Below are positions 31,919 through 41,472 of a stretch of 64,000 nucleotides of DNA, piece after piece. Both the position numbers and the translations under genes were made by a program. A model generated the notes under the pieces. The model was not told the DNA's origin and made no database searches. It saw nothing but the letters and a program-made list of their open reading frames with translations. Position 1 is the first letter of the stretch. Each line of letters opens with the position of its first letter. Origin of the DNA: Strigops habroptila (lineage: Eukaryota; Chordata; Aves; Psittaciformes; Psittacidae); the NCBI RefSeq assembly GCF_004027225.2, contig NC_044282.2:74906287-74970286 (forward strand). The letters run 5' to 3'.

Positions 31919-33300
31919 AGCCGCGCTGCGGGCGCGGACGGGCTGTGGGGGGGCCGCGGCTCTGTCCCCGCAGCCACACGCCGCCCTCCAGCGCCGCAGC
32001 GGCGGCATCGGGTCGGGCGGCGCCGGCGGGGCCGGGCCCGGGCGCAGCGGCGGCAGCAGCGGTCGCCATGGCGGGGCGGGCGGCGCCATGTCGGGGGCAG
32101 CCCTGAGGGAGCGGCGGCGGCGGCGGCGGCGCGGTGCGGGCCGCGGAGAGGCGGCGATGAACGCGTCGGGGCGGCTGCCGGCGGCGGGCGAGGAGGAGCC
32201 GGCGGCGGCCGCGCTGCTGCCGCTGGGCGGGAACGGCAGCGCGGGCGGCGGCGCGGCGGAGCTGCGGGGGGGCACCCACGGCGCCACGGTGGCGGCCTGC
32301 GCCTCGCTGCTGGCGCTCGTCTTCTGCCTGGGCTCGTACGGGAACCTCATCGTGCTGCTGTCCTTCTTCGACCCGGCGCTCCGCAAATTCCGCACCAACT
32401 TCGACTTCATGATCCTCAACCTCTCCTTCTGCGACCTGTTCATCTGCGGCGTGGCCGCCCCCATGTTCGCCTTCGTCCTCTTCTTCGACTCGGCTCGCGG
32501 CGTCCCCGGCACCTTCTGCTTCACCTTCCACCTCACCAGCTCCGGCTTCATCATCATGTCGCTCAAGACGGTGGCGGTCATCGCGCTGCACCGGCTGCGC
32601 ATGGTGCTGGGCAAGCAGCCGCACCGCGCCGCCTCCTTCCCCTGCACGCTGCTGCTCACGCTGCTGCTCTGGGCCACCAGCTTCACGCTGGCCACGCTCG
32701 CCACCCTCAAAACGCGCCGCTCCCGCCTCTGCCTGCCCATGTCCAGCTTCGCCAGCCGCGAGGGCAAGGTCATCCTCTACCTCTACGTCACCGACTTCAT
32801 CTGCTGCGTGGCCGTGGTGTCCGTGTCCTACGTGATGATCGCGCAGGCGCTGCGGCGCAACGCACGTGTGCGGCGGTGCCCGCCCGGGGACGGCTGCAGG
32901 CCACAGCCCTTCGCGGGGCCGCCGGGCACCGTGCCCGCGCTGTACCGGAACCAGGGCCACGGCCACGCCGCGCACCTCGGCCCCGCACGGCTGCAGGCGT
33001 CCGCCATCAACCTGGCGACGGGCAAAGACTCGCGCGCAGTGGTGACGTGCGTGGTGATCGTGCTGTCGGTGCTGGTGTGCTGCCTTCCGCTGGGCATCTC
33101 GCTGGTGCAGGACACGCTGTCGGGCAGCGGTGGGTTTGTTCTCTACCAGTTTGAGCTGTGCGGGTTCACCCTCATCTTCTTCAAGTCAGGGTTGAATCCG
33201 TTCATCTACTCCCGCAACAGCGCGGGGCTGCGGAGGCGAGTGCTCTGGTGCCTGCAGTACGTAGCGCTGGTCTTTTTCTGCTGCAAGCAGAAGACCAGGC
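31919..33300 (+). promoter_or_regulatory. GPR75: CpG island over GPR75 start and coding region
   Basis: Base composition jumps abruptly from about 50% GC to very GC- and CpG-rich sequence, with runs such as gcggcggcggcggcggcggc and many GGGCGG-type boxes. It covers the inferred 5' leader and most of the receptor's transmembrane region. No TATA box was seen. A possible 3' splice site (tctgtccccgcag, ending at 31973) leaves open whether transcription starts here or at an upstream exon. Confidence 0.75.
32068..32106 (+). promoter_or_regulatory. Candidate upstream ORF in the GPR75 leader, 12 codons
   Basis: An ATG in the strong context gtcgccATGg opens a 12-codon frame ([12 protein letters not shown]) that closes with TGA at 32104-32106, 50 bases before the GPR75 start. 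It is out of frame with GPR75. If the mRNA begins upstream of 32068, this uORF should reduce or regulate initiation at the receptor start. Confidence 0.4.
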
Positions 33301-33698
33301 TTCGAGCCATGGGCAAAGGCAGCCTGGAAGTCAACAGGAACAAGTCGTCGCACCATGAGACCAATTCGGCGTACATGCTGTCTCCCAAACCTCAGAAGAA
33401 GCTCGTGGACCAAGCATGCGGCCCCAGTCACTCCAAGGAGAGCGTGCTGAGCCCCAAGGCTTCCATCGGGCATCAGCACTACGCGCAGAGCAGCTCGACC
33501 CCCATGAACACCCGGATCGAGCCCTATTACAGCATCTATAACAGCAGCCCCTCGCAGGAGGTGAGCACCCCGAACAGCCTGCAGCCCGTGAACTCCACCT
33601 TCGGCTTCACCAAGTCCTACATTGCCATGCACTACCGCGCCAGCGACCGGGACTGCGGCAGCGCGGCGGCCCGGCACATACCGGTGCCCTCCGTGTAG
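32157..33698 (+). CDS. GPR75: GPR75, class A orphan-type GPCR, intronless CDS, 513 aa
   Basis: GPR75 is a Gq-coupled plasma-membrane receptor proposed to respond to CCL5 and 20-HETE. Human loss-of-function variants protect against obesity. The frame is open much further upstream (to 31842), but MNASGRL at 32157 aligns with the human start MNSTGHL, so I chose it. An in-frame ATG at 32088 with weaker context is the alternative. Seven hydrophobic segments lie near residues 45-70, 83-108, 120-145, 162-184, 206-230, 295-318 and 329-352. Other features are N-glycosylation sequons at N2 and N26, C121 and C192 as the likely disulfide pair, HRL in place of DRY after TM3, NPFIY in TM7 and a CC pair at 375-376 that may be palmitoylated. 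The third intracellular loop is shorter than in human (513 versus 540 residues overall), while the Ser/Thr-rich tail ending PVPSV is conserved. It is extremely GC-rich. Its neighbours PSME4 and ERLEC1 support orthology. Confidence 0.96.
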   Translation: MNASGRLPAAGEEEPAAAALLPLGGNGSAGGGAAELRGGTHGATVAACASLLALVFCLGSYGNLIVLLSFFDPALRKFRTNFDFMILNLSFCDLFICGVAAPMFAFVLFFDSARGVPGTFCFTFHLTSSGFIIMSLKTVAVIALHRLRMVLGKQPHRAASFPCTLLLTLLLWATSFTLATLATLKTRRSRLCLPMSSFASREGKVILYLYVTDFICCVAVVSVSYVMIAQALRRNARVRRCPPGDGCRPQPFAGPPGTVPALYRNQGHGHAAHLGPARLQASAINLATGKDSRAVVTCVVIVLSVLVCCLPLGISLVQDTLSGSGGFVLYQFELCGFTLIFFKSGLNPFIYSRNSAGLRRRVLWCLQYVALVFFCCKQKTRLRAMGKGSLEVNRNKSSHHETNSAYMLSPKPQKKLVDQACGPSHSKESVLSPKASIGHQHYAQSSSTPMNTRIEPYYSIYNSSPSQEVSTPNSLQPVNSTFGFTKSYIAMHYRASDRDCGSAAARHIPVPSV

Positions 33699-35185
33699 CT
33701 GGGCAAGGGGATTGTGCTGAACTGTGCTGCTGGTAAAGGAGAACACCACTAATGTTAATATCCAGTGTTTGCATCTGAAGCGAATGCTGGGATATTGCTC
33801 CGTGACTCTTTGTTTCAAAAGGGCAGTGTTTGAGATGTGTATTTGGAGCTGTAACATGAGGGTGTGTTTGTTACTGAATGAGGAAAGAGTAAGAGTTACA
33901 ACTACGTGATGCTCTGCAGCATGAGGCAGAGTGTCTCAGAGAACAGCCTGAGGCTGCACCACAAGTATTACCCCTTAAATTGCAAACTTGGCCTATTTTC
34001 ATAAAGGAAGAGCTGAGAGGATGTTTGGTATTTATGATACTCGAGTTTAAACTCTTCCCATTGCAGGAGGTTGAAGGAATGGTTGGTGTTTTGTAGCAAG
34101 CGTCAGTAATAACAAAAGGCCTTTCAATTCAGGGTGAAATCCTGGTTCCTTTGAGGTGAATGGCAGAATTCCATGAACTTCATCTGAAGTTCAGGATTTC
34201 AGTCCTGGCTTCCTAAAGCAGGACAAGGCATTTTACAACCAGTGTTACATTGCCACTGAGGAGGGACTTTGGAGGTTGGTCACACTGTAACAAGCCTCTG
34301 AAGAATATGTATTAATATCTGATGTACATTTATTTTAAGGCTGGGTGGCATTATGCACCCCAAAATAAGCTATTTGGAGAAGTATTTTACATCCAGTAGA
34401 AATATCTGTGCAATACCTAATGATGGGATTTACGTGAGGATAAAGATGAATATTGCAATATTATAGTGCTGATACACTGCGAGTAACGCGGTCACCTCTG
34501 GAATGTCCTAATCCATAAGCTGTGATGCAGACAGCAGTGCTGCTGGCTGGAGTTTTTGTGTGTAAAAGCAGGAATTGGGGGGATTTGGCTGTGATATTCC
34601 TGACAGGTAGAACTGACACCTCCACTAACGTTTTAGAACCAGAATGACCACAGGACAGCTACGAATCGTTAAGGTTTTCTTAAGTCTAACGTCACTTTGA
34701 TTTAAAGATGAACAATCCACCTACCTACAGACTCCATCTACACAGTGAGCAAATAAGGTTACTTCCGTATTTTTTATAAACCCAACCGTTTGTGTTGTGT
34801 CACTTGTGGTGGGAATTCCTTGGGAAACTGAATGGTTCGGAGGCATTGAAATTCCTGATAGTTACTGCTTTAAGTGGCCAAATATTCACCTTTCGACTTC
34901 TATGGACTTGATCTGAGCCTTAGTATCACCAAACTAATCGTGCCACAGACTCTGGTGCCTCGGTGTAGGAAAATGCCACATTTCAGTGATGGAAAGAAAC
35001 AAACCCCATTGCCATGTGTGAGTCGTCACGGGTTCAGGCTCTTTGTTACTAAACTGCTTTCAAGGGTTCCTTGGAAGACAGTTGCGTTATGAACTCTGTC
35101 CTTTGGTAACACTCTGGATTTTAATGAGTTTTGAATAATTCAAGACAGCTTTCTTCTTGCAATAAAATGGATGTGAACAACTTTC
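33699..35185 (+). other. GPR75: GPR75 3' UTR (inferred extent)
   Basis: AT-richer sequence after the stop codon with no intervening canonical AATAAA until 35161, so the UTR probably runs about 1.5 kb. Chance ORFs only. Confidence 0.5.
35161..35166 (+). terminator. GPR75: Candidate poly(A) signal AATAAA of GPR75
   Basis: This is the first canonical hexamer downstream of the GPR75 stop on the plus strand, in cttgcAATAAAatgg. Usage is inferred. Confidence 0.5.
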
Positions 35186-37261
35186 TAATACATATGCACA
35201 ATGGAGATTATTTCCATAAGTCTCTGCCCAGATATTTTTCTCTATAAACAAATAACACAGTTCTTTCTACGGTGATTATAAAAGATAACTAAAAGATCTG
35301 TCTTGCTTGGTTTTTCTCACTTGGCATTTCTCTTTAGTACAAAGGGTACTAATTCAGAGGGATAAAATATGTGAGGTCCTGTCTCTTTGTCTCAAGCTGT
35401 ATGTTCTCAGCAGCAATTTCAATTTCAGATCACAAGGAGTCCAGGGCAGGACCCCAAAAGTGGTTGCTGGATGGGGTCCTGTCTGTACTTGGAGCTGAAG
35501 ATGGGCGTTAAGGCTGGTTTTAACATGAAGCAGGTTTGGGGTTTGCTGCTTGTACATACGACTCCCACTGCGCTCGTGGGATCACACAAGCTTCGTCACA
35601 CAATTGAAGGTTAAATCCCTCACACCTTATTCATAAAGTGATTTGCACTGAGTGTTCATGTGGGAGTAAAGCAAGAAGGTGCAGCTGCGGGATAAGAGGA
35701 GGTTTAATTGCCCTTATGTGATGTGTCATTGAGACAAAAGAACTTGAAGGGACAAAAAGTCCCTTCAGAACACTTTGTAATCCTGCTCTTCTGTTATCAC
35801 TGCTGCCAGTTGTATCCTTAATGCAACCAATGTGTTAATATGCTGATAGCATCAGGTAGGGAAGTGCAACACCTTTTAGTCTGCAGTAGGAAGAAATCAG
35901 AGGTGTCAGTTGTACTAAGTAACTGTTTTTGGGGGAGGTTTGTGGGTGTCATAAATAGAGATTGGAGTTTGAAAATAGGTACAATTTCTTTGAATCATGA
36001 TTCAGTTATTATAGGATAAAATAGCTGGGTTTGACTCTTCTAGAGTGTAACTATTCCTTTAGCCCCCTTCTGTCAGAACCCTCCTCTGCTGAGCACAGGA
36101 CCAGTGAAGCCCGACTGTGAGGTTCAAGAAGCAGCAACCTAACTGTGAGGAGAAGCAAGAGAGCTCTGGATGAAGGAAGTGGAGGATGAATATGAAGAGA
36201 GGTAAGAGTAAGCAGTCCAAGTGTGTGAATACTGAATGGTTTGGGAAGAGTATGTCTGTAGTAGTGCAGTCCCTTACACAAGAAGAAAGCATCTGTGGAT
36301 GTGAAAGGTGGGAAATCCAACACTTATGCTGTTCTTAGTTACTTAATGCCTGTATGTACAGAGCTAATTCAGTTTCAGAGTCCAAACATGCTGTCCCATC
36401 CCATTCTGCATTCCCAGGTCTGTGATTGCTGCTGGGAAGTCCTTTGGGTTCACTCACGAGTGAATCCAGGTCTGTGCTGTGCTCAATGATCTGCTCTCAC
36501 CTTGTATTTATTTCCCATCACAGTCTGTTGGTTTTCCTTGAATGTGAAAATGAGATCAGCTCAATTGGTCCTAGTTCTTTCAAATACAATAAATACAATT
36601 ATTAAGTGGCAGTAGGTGATGACAAGGGCTGGACTCGGGGTGATTGTGTCAAGTGAAACTTTATTAAGTCTAAATAATAATACACAAACTTTCTTGCTTG
36701 TCCTTTAGAGGTTTCTGACAGCAGCACTTAAAGCTCACACCATTATTTAACAGCAGAGACTGACACGTTGAGCTGCCTCTTTGGTGATTGTCTGGTTTTA
36801 TATGTTAATCTGTAACGATAAAAGACTTTAAAGTCCCATCTCCTCCACCAGTTGCTTGAACCAAGTGGTGCAGCAGTCTGGGTTTGCATCTCTCAGATGG
36901 CTACATTAAGTAAATCTTTTCTCACTCTAAACCACAGAAAGAAGCTGTTAACCTTGTGCTGTAGTGGTTTGTGGTTTTCACGTGTACAGGGTGTGTGTTC
37001 CCATCTCGGGCTGTACCAGAACCGAGAGTCTCGACTACAACCAAGATCCAGGTTTAAGTGTGTATTTCTACGTCTGATTGTTCCAAATATATCATTATTT
37101 TGGAGATATCCAAGTGTGAGGAAGCAATAAAGAGAAACAGGAGGAAATACAAAGCAGGAGACAGAGAGAGGTCAAGATTTTGTAAGAACCTACAAGAAAA
37201 ACCTTTCAGATTACGCTCTGGAGGGGTGGGAGGGAAGGCAGCCTGATTCTTCATTAGCTTT
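35186..37261. other. Intergenic between GPR75 and TLR15, nothing recognised
   Basis: No exon-like homology, RNA gene or nameable repeat was seen. The gap separates two convergently transcribed genes. Confidence 0.55.
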
Positions 37262-37395
37262 GAAAGCCAGGTTGGACACAGGGGCTTGGAGCAACCTGCT
37301 CTAGTGGAAGGTGTCCCTGCCCGTGGCAGGGGGTTGGAGCTGGATGAGCTTTAAGGTCCCTTCAACCCAAACCAGTCTGTGATTCTATGATTCTA
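37262..37395 (+). mobile_element. CR1 LINE 3'-end fragment with intact octamer tail
   Basis: Forward CR1 3' end from agccaggttggacacagggg to tttaaggtcccttcaaccca, closing with two ATTCTATG-type octamers. It lies about 280 bp downstream of the TLR15 poly(A) signal. Confidence 0.93.
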
Positions 37396-37671
37396 TCAAC
37401 CTTACCCTTGGATGTGGTGTGACTCGAGCTGTCTTCCCTTCCAGGTGACACCCAAAGCATTTCAAGAAATGTTGGAAATAGCTGGAGACAATCAAGCACC
37501 CAGGAAGAAAAGGCTGTTTGGCAGTGCTCGGGCCTCAGCCCTTTGTTAACAGATTCTTTTATGAGATGGAATAACACGTGCTACAAACCCACTAGGAACC
37601 TGTCCTGGGACTGATCTGATACAACCCCCCTGTGACACAGCACCTTTGCAGGAGGTGAGCACAGAAACGCT

Positions 37672-37677
37672 TTTATT
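37672..37677 (-). terminator. TLR15: Poly(A) signal AATAAA of TLR15
   Basis: On the minus strand AATAAA occurs only 27 bases after the TAA stop, followed by a TG-rich stretch (ttctgtgctcacc, later gtgctgtgtc). This predicts a 3' UTR of roughly 50 bases. Confidence 0.65.
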
Positions 37678-37704
37678 TGAGCACAGCCCCTCCGTACACA
37701 ACCT

Positions 37705-40326
37705 TTACACCTCCGTGTATTCTTCCATCTCATACACATCCTGAGCGGGTCCGTTCTCCGCTCTCAGCAGCGGCTCGTTGGTTGTCTTTAAGACAGCCTC
37801 CAGCTGGCGCCAGAACATCCTCTGTTTGTGCTCCTCGGGGCTCCACTTGAGGTAGGTTTTCCTTTTCAGCAGCTTCCTGAGCTTGCTGAACTTCTGGGGC
37901 ACGCTGTGGGGCGGGAGGTCCTCCAGCACGATCATGATGAGGGAATCCTGGTTTTCATTCAGGACCCGGTGCTCGGCAAAGTACAGCTCGTACTGGCACC
38001 AGCAGCTGCTCACGAAGCTGGGGGAGAGGACGAAAATGACCTTGTGGCTGTTCTCGATGCAGTAAAATATGTTCCCGAGAACGGGATGCCCCGGTTTGAA
38101 ATCCCTCTCGTGGTAACAGATCTTGAACCCATCCTTTTCCAGTTTTCCCAGCAGATTCTCTTTGGTCCAGGCTGCATCGTGTTCGCTGTATGAGATGAAG
38201 GCGTCGAAGGGTTTGTTCTCTGGCCTCTTCTCGTACTGCTTCCTCTTCGCCATGCACCAGTACCAGCCCATTCTGACATACCACAGCCCATCAAAGCGCC
38301 AGCACAAGCCCGTCAACGCCAGCACCACCAGGATGGCAGCACAGGCTGTGATGGCCAGCTGGATGCCCAGGGAGCAGCGCAGGAGCGTGAGGTGGCTGCT
38401 CTCCACCAGCCAGCCCCTTCTGTCTGGTGGGAAGCTGCACCTGAGGCTCCCTTTGCCGTGGATCTGGAGCTGGGGGTTGTGGATGTAGACGTTGACGAAC
38501 CAGTACAAGTCACAGTTACAGAAGAAGTGTTTGCCTTGGACAGTCAAAACACTCAACTGCGTTAACTGGCCAAAAGTGTCCTCCACGATGGTGGTGATGG
38601 CGTTGTCACTGATGTCCAGCTCGATGAGAGACGCCGGGAGAGCACCATGCTGCAGAAAGGAGATCTTGTTCCCGGATAGATTGAAGTATTTCAGCATTGG
38701 AAGAGATTCCCCAAAGTCATCAGGGAGCTCTGCAATGAGGTTGTGGCTACTGTCCAGGTTAGTGAGGGCAGAAAGGCGGCTGGTGGCCTCCAGCCTGGTG
38801 ATGAGGTTCCCAGAAACATTAAGATACTGGAGGTTCTCCAGAGCATGCGTTAATGGCAACAGGTTCAACTTGTTTTTGCTGATGTCACATTTGGTTAGAT
38901 TCCATGGGAAGTACTCGGGATGCATATCTGTAACTTTATTGTTCTGAATGATAAATACTGTTAAGTTGGACATGGATTTAAAACGAGGGGGTGTCACTTT
39001 GATATCACTGCTGCTTATGTCGAGGTGCTGCAGGGAGGGAGGTAAGTCGGGAAGCGCAGCAATCCGGTTGCTGCTGAGATCCAGGTATAACAGTTCTTCC
39101 ATGGTGCCAGCAAACCACTCAGGCAGTTCCACAATGGAGCAGTTGGACATCTTGAGGTGCTTCACGTTCCTGGGAAGGCTCTCGATGGGGGTCCCAGCCT
39201 GGTTTCTGACTAAGGAAATGGCGTTGATCTGCACAGATCCAGGGGGAGGCTTTGCCAGCACGTTGGTGAGCTCCGGCCGCACGGTGTAGATGAAGTGGTT
39301 TCCCTGCACATACATGTTCTCCAAGTTAAACATCTTCTTAGCAAAATTCTGGGGTATTTGGCTTATGTTGGTGAAGGACAAATCAATGACCTTGATGGTT
39401 GTGGGGAGGCACAGCGTGTCCAGGCTGTTGATGGGGTTGTTGCTGATATTCACAAACCAGAGCTTGTCGGAGGGGAAGTTGCAGATGGCCTCGACGTCTA
39501 GAATGTTAATTGTCAGTTTGTTATAACTGGCATCAACAGAGTGCATGTTCTTCATGGGCAGAAATAGGATGAACAGTGACAGCAGATCCATTTCCAGGTC
39601 ATTGTGACTAATGTCAAGCTCCAAAACACCATCCAGCTGAGCTTGGCACAGATCCGGATCCAGCTTTAACGTCAGCTCCTCATTGGACAGTTTGCTCTTT
39701 GACAGATCCAGTGTCCCATTTATTGGTGCTCCACAGAAACTGGGCCTCGATGAGGCTGTGGGAGAGACTGTTCCATTTTCCCCTCCTCTGGAAGAGCCCG
39801 TTGCGTTTTCTTCTCCTCGTTGAAGCTTGTTCCCTGTGCTTTGTCCAAGCCTCGGACCGACATCCTGCAGGACAGATGGATGCAGCAGCTCCTCGGTGGG
39901 TGCAGAAGGCTCCAGAGCAGCCTCTGAGGGTTTGGTGGTGGGTGAGAGCTTCAGGTGGGGTGGGAGACCCGACACAACAAGTTCCTTATCATTGAACGAC
40001 AGATCCACAGCAGCGAGGCTGAGCAGACTCTCAAACGCTCCCGGTTCAATGTCCTTAATCTGGTTGTAGGAAAGGTCTAGAACTTGCAACATGCCAAAAC
40101 CTTCCAAGTCGCTCTTGGTTATCTTTTCTATTGCATTGTGTGAGAAATTGAGAGCTCTGGCTGTTTTGGGAGCTCCTGCTTCTGATATAGAAGAGAGGTT
40201 CAAGTAGGAGTAATGGTAGAAGGGGAAGGTGTAGGCTGTAGGTGTTCTCTGAGTTAGGAATCCACTTGCTCCACTGAGTAAGAAAGAAACTGAGTAGAAA
40301 TGAAGGCTTCCAATAAGGATCCTCAT
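37705..40326 (-). CDS. TLR15: TLR15, sauropsid Toll-like receptor, single-exon CDS, 873 aa
   Basis: TLR15 is an innate receptor known from birds and reptiles. In chicken it is reported to respond to microbial proteases and yeast products and to signal through MyD88 to NF-kB. Visible parts are a signal peptide (about 1-22), leucine-rich repeats (LxxLxLxxN motifs such as LQVLDLSYNQI and LLYLDLSSNRI), and a Ser/Thr/Glu/Pro-rich insert (about 123-198) that breaks the repeat array. Then come an LRR C-terminal cap with CNC (603-605), C630 and C651, a transmembrane helix (about 653-675), and a TIR domain (about 705-850). The TIR domain has box 1 FDAFISYS, BB loop RDFKPGHP and box 3 FW (838-839). Length fits the ~870-residue chicken protein. 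The ATG sits one base after a good 3' splice site (ttacatttcag), so the 5' UTR is probably spliced on from upstream. The frame is intact. The tail ends YTEV. Identity as TLR15 rather than TLR1/2/6/10 rests on length, the insert and remembered chicken sequence. Confidence 0.93.
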   Translation of the reverse strand: MRILIGSLHFYSVSFLLSGASGFLTQRTPTAYTFPFYHYSYLNLSSISEAGAPKTARALNFSHNAIEKITKSDLEGFGMLQVLDLSYNQIKDIEPGAFESLLSLAAVDLSFNDKELVVSGLPPHLKLSPTTKPSEAALEPSAPTEELLHPSVLQDVGPRLGQSTGNKLQRGEENATGSSRGGENGTVSPTASSRPSFCGAPINGTLDLSKSKLSNEELTLKLDPDLCQAQLDGVLELDISHNDLEMDLLSLFILFLPMKNMHSVDASYNKLTINILDVEAICNFPSDKLWFVNISNNPINSLDTLCLPTTIKVIDLSFTNISQIPQNFAKKMFNLENMYVQGNHFIYTVRPELTNVLAKPPPGSVQINAISLVRNQAGTPIESLPRNVKHLKMSNCSIVELPEWFAGTMEELLYLDLSSNRIAALPDLPPSLQHLDISSSDIKVTPPRFKSMSNLTVFIIQNNKVTDMHPEYFPWNLTKCDISKNKLNLLPLTHALENLQYLNVSGNLITRLEATSRLSALTNLDSSHNLIAELPDDFGESLPMLKYFNLSGNKISFLQHGALPASLIELDISDNAITTIVEDTFGQLTQLSVLTVQGKHFFCNCDLYWFVNVYIHNPQLQIHGKGSLRCSFPPDRRGWLVESSHLTLLRCSLGIQLAITACAAILVVLALTGLCWRFDGLWYVRMGWYWCMAKRKQYEKRPENKPFDAFISYSEHDAAWTKENLLGKLEKDGFKICYHERDFKPGHPVLGNIFYCIENSHKVIFVLSPSFVSSCWCQYELYFAEHRVLNENQDSLIMIVLEDLPPHSVPQKFSKLRKLLKRKTYLKWSPEEHKQRMFWRQLEAVLKTTNEPLLRAENGPAQDVYEMEEYTEV

Positions 40327-40340
40327 CCTGAAATGTAAAA
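40327..40340 (-). promoter_or_regulatory. TLR15: 3' splice site directly before the TLR15 start codon
   Basis: Reading the minus strand, a tract attttacatttcag is followed by a single g and then ATG. This implies a 5' noncoding exon upstream. The frame directly upstream does not add coding sequence. Confidence 0.6.
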
Positions 40341-41390
40341 TCCAGCATTATAATATGCTCGATGTTAATGAATACCCTTGCAAAAACTAACCCTGGTTTA
40401 CTTGCAAGTACAGAGATTGTTTCATGAGTTGTATCTATGAATCCCTTTTTATCTACATTAAAAAATACATGTTCATTATTACTTTCAAGAGGCAATGCTA
40501 GAAGATGGGGTTGGGGAACAGTTTGAGGAGAGCACTATTCATTTCAGACCGTTGTAGATAAACTCTGAATGATTTCTTCCTTCTCTTCTTGCCTTCCCCC
40601 CTCCCAGGCAGGCAGTGAGCAGCCTCTGCAATAGCATCTCTCTGTTGTGTCATCTCACATGCACTGTTGTAACAGCTGCTGGGACCTGGGTTTTAGGTCT
40701 CCACAACCACACCAGGTACCTCTGACCCCTCCAAAACCTGCTCAGCCACCTCAGTGCCTGTTCAAGAGTAACATGATGGGAAGCCACATGTAACAGCGTG
40801 ACCACGTGTTGTCTTGTGACCCCATCCCCTTGGTGGTTTGCTCTCTGCCACTGTGACCATCTATTTAGCCTTACCTGTAGGATAAGGGAAACAGTAAGTT
40901 TGCTTTGAGGTAGGCTATTGGAGGCATTGGTGGGGCAGCCTGCTGCCAGGAAAGCTCACTCACTGCTGAACATCCTTCTTCAGACACTTCCCATTGCCTG
41001 GAGCAGCACTGCCCGGCTCCTCTCCTGCCCTTCTCTGTCTATCACTAATCTCAGTCCATGTCTTGTATTTATGACCCAAAAATGTGGGTGCAGACCTTCA
41101 GGTGAGGAACCTGGTGTTACCATCATCTCGTTTGCTGCCCTCCAGACTAGGACCATCGAGTTGAACTGAAGAGAAGGGACCCCAATGACATTCCAGCTCT
41201 GTCCCCTGCCAACAGGACCCAAGCAGACCACCCTGCATCCCTTGCATGGATCAGGAATAACCTGCAACGTGCAGCCAGTGCACCACAGGGGTAAGGAACC
41301 CCCCGGGGTGTTAAAAGCTGGGCAGATTTAAGGCTGGAGGGCAGCTCACCGCTCACTTGCACTTCCAGCCACCCTCCGCATCCCTCTTAC

Positions 41391-41472
41391 CTTTTACTCA
41401 CTGTCCTCAGTGCTGCTTCTCCACCAGTACCTGCTGCTGCCTTTTGTAGCACTGGGAGGGGAATGGGGCGGG
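41391..41472 (-). promoter_or_regulatory. TLR15: Candidate TLR15 promoter and 5' noncoding exon
   Basis: On the minus strand a GC box (cccgcccc, 41465-41472) is followed by a TATA-like tacaaaag (41441-41448). About 50 bases further on there is a good 5' splice site, aaaag|gtaaga, with the exon ending at 41391. The spacing would give a short first exon joined to the coding exon at 40327 across a ~1.06-kb intron. This is inference from signals only. Confidence 0.35.

Noticed and set aside
31842-32156. N-terminal extension of GPR75 to 618 aa
   Set aside because: The upstream part is CR1 sequence and CpG-island low complexity. The conserved vertebrate start aligns to 32157.
31575-32975. 466-codon minus-strand ORF through the CR1 and GPR75 region
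   Set aside because: It is the antisense shadow of GC-rich GPR75 coding sequence and CR1. Its composition is R/A/G/E-rich with no domain, and it has no independent start or splice context.
33186-33857. 223-codon minus-strand ORF opposite the GPR75 C-terminal region
   Set aside because: Antisense shadow of a GC-rich coding exon, with no family resemblance.
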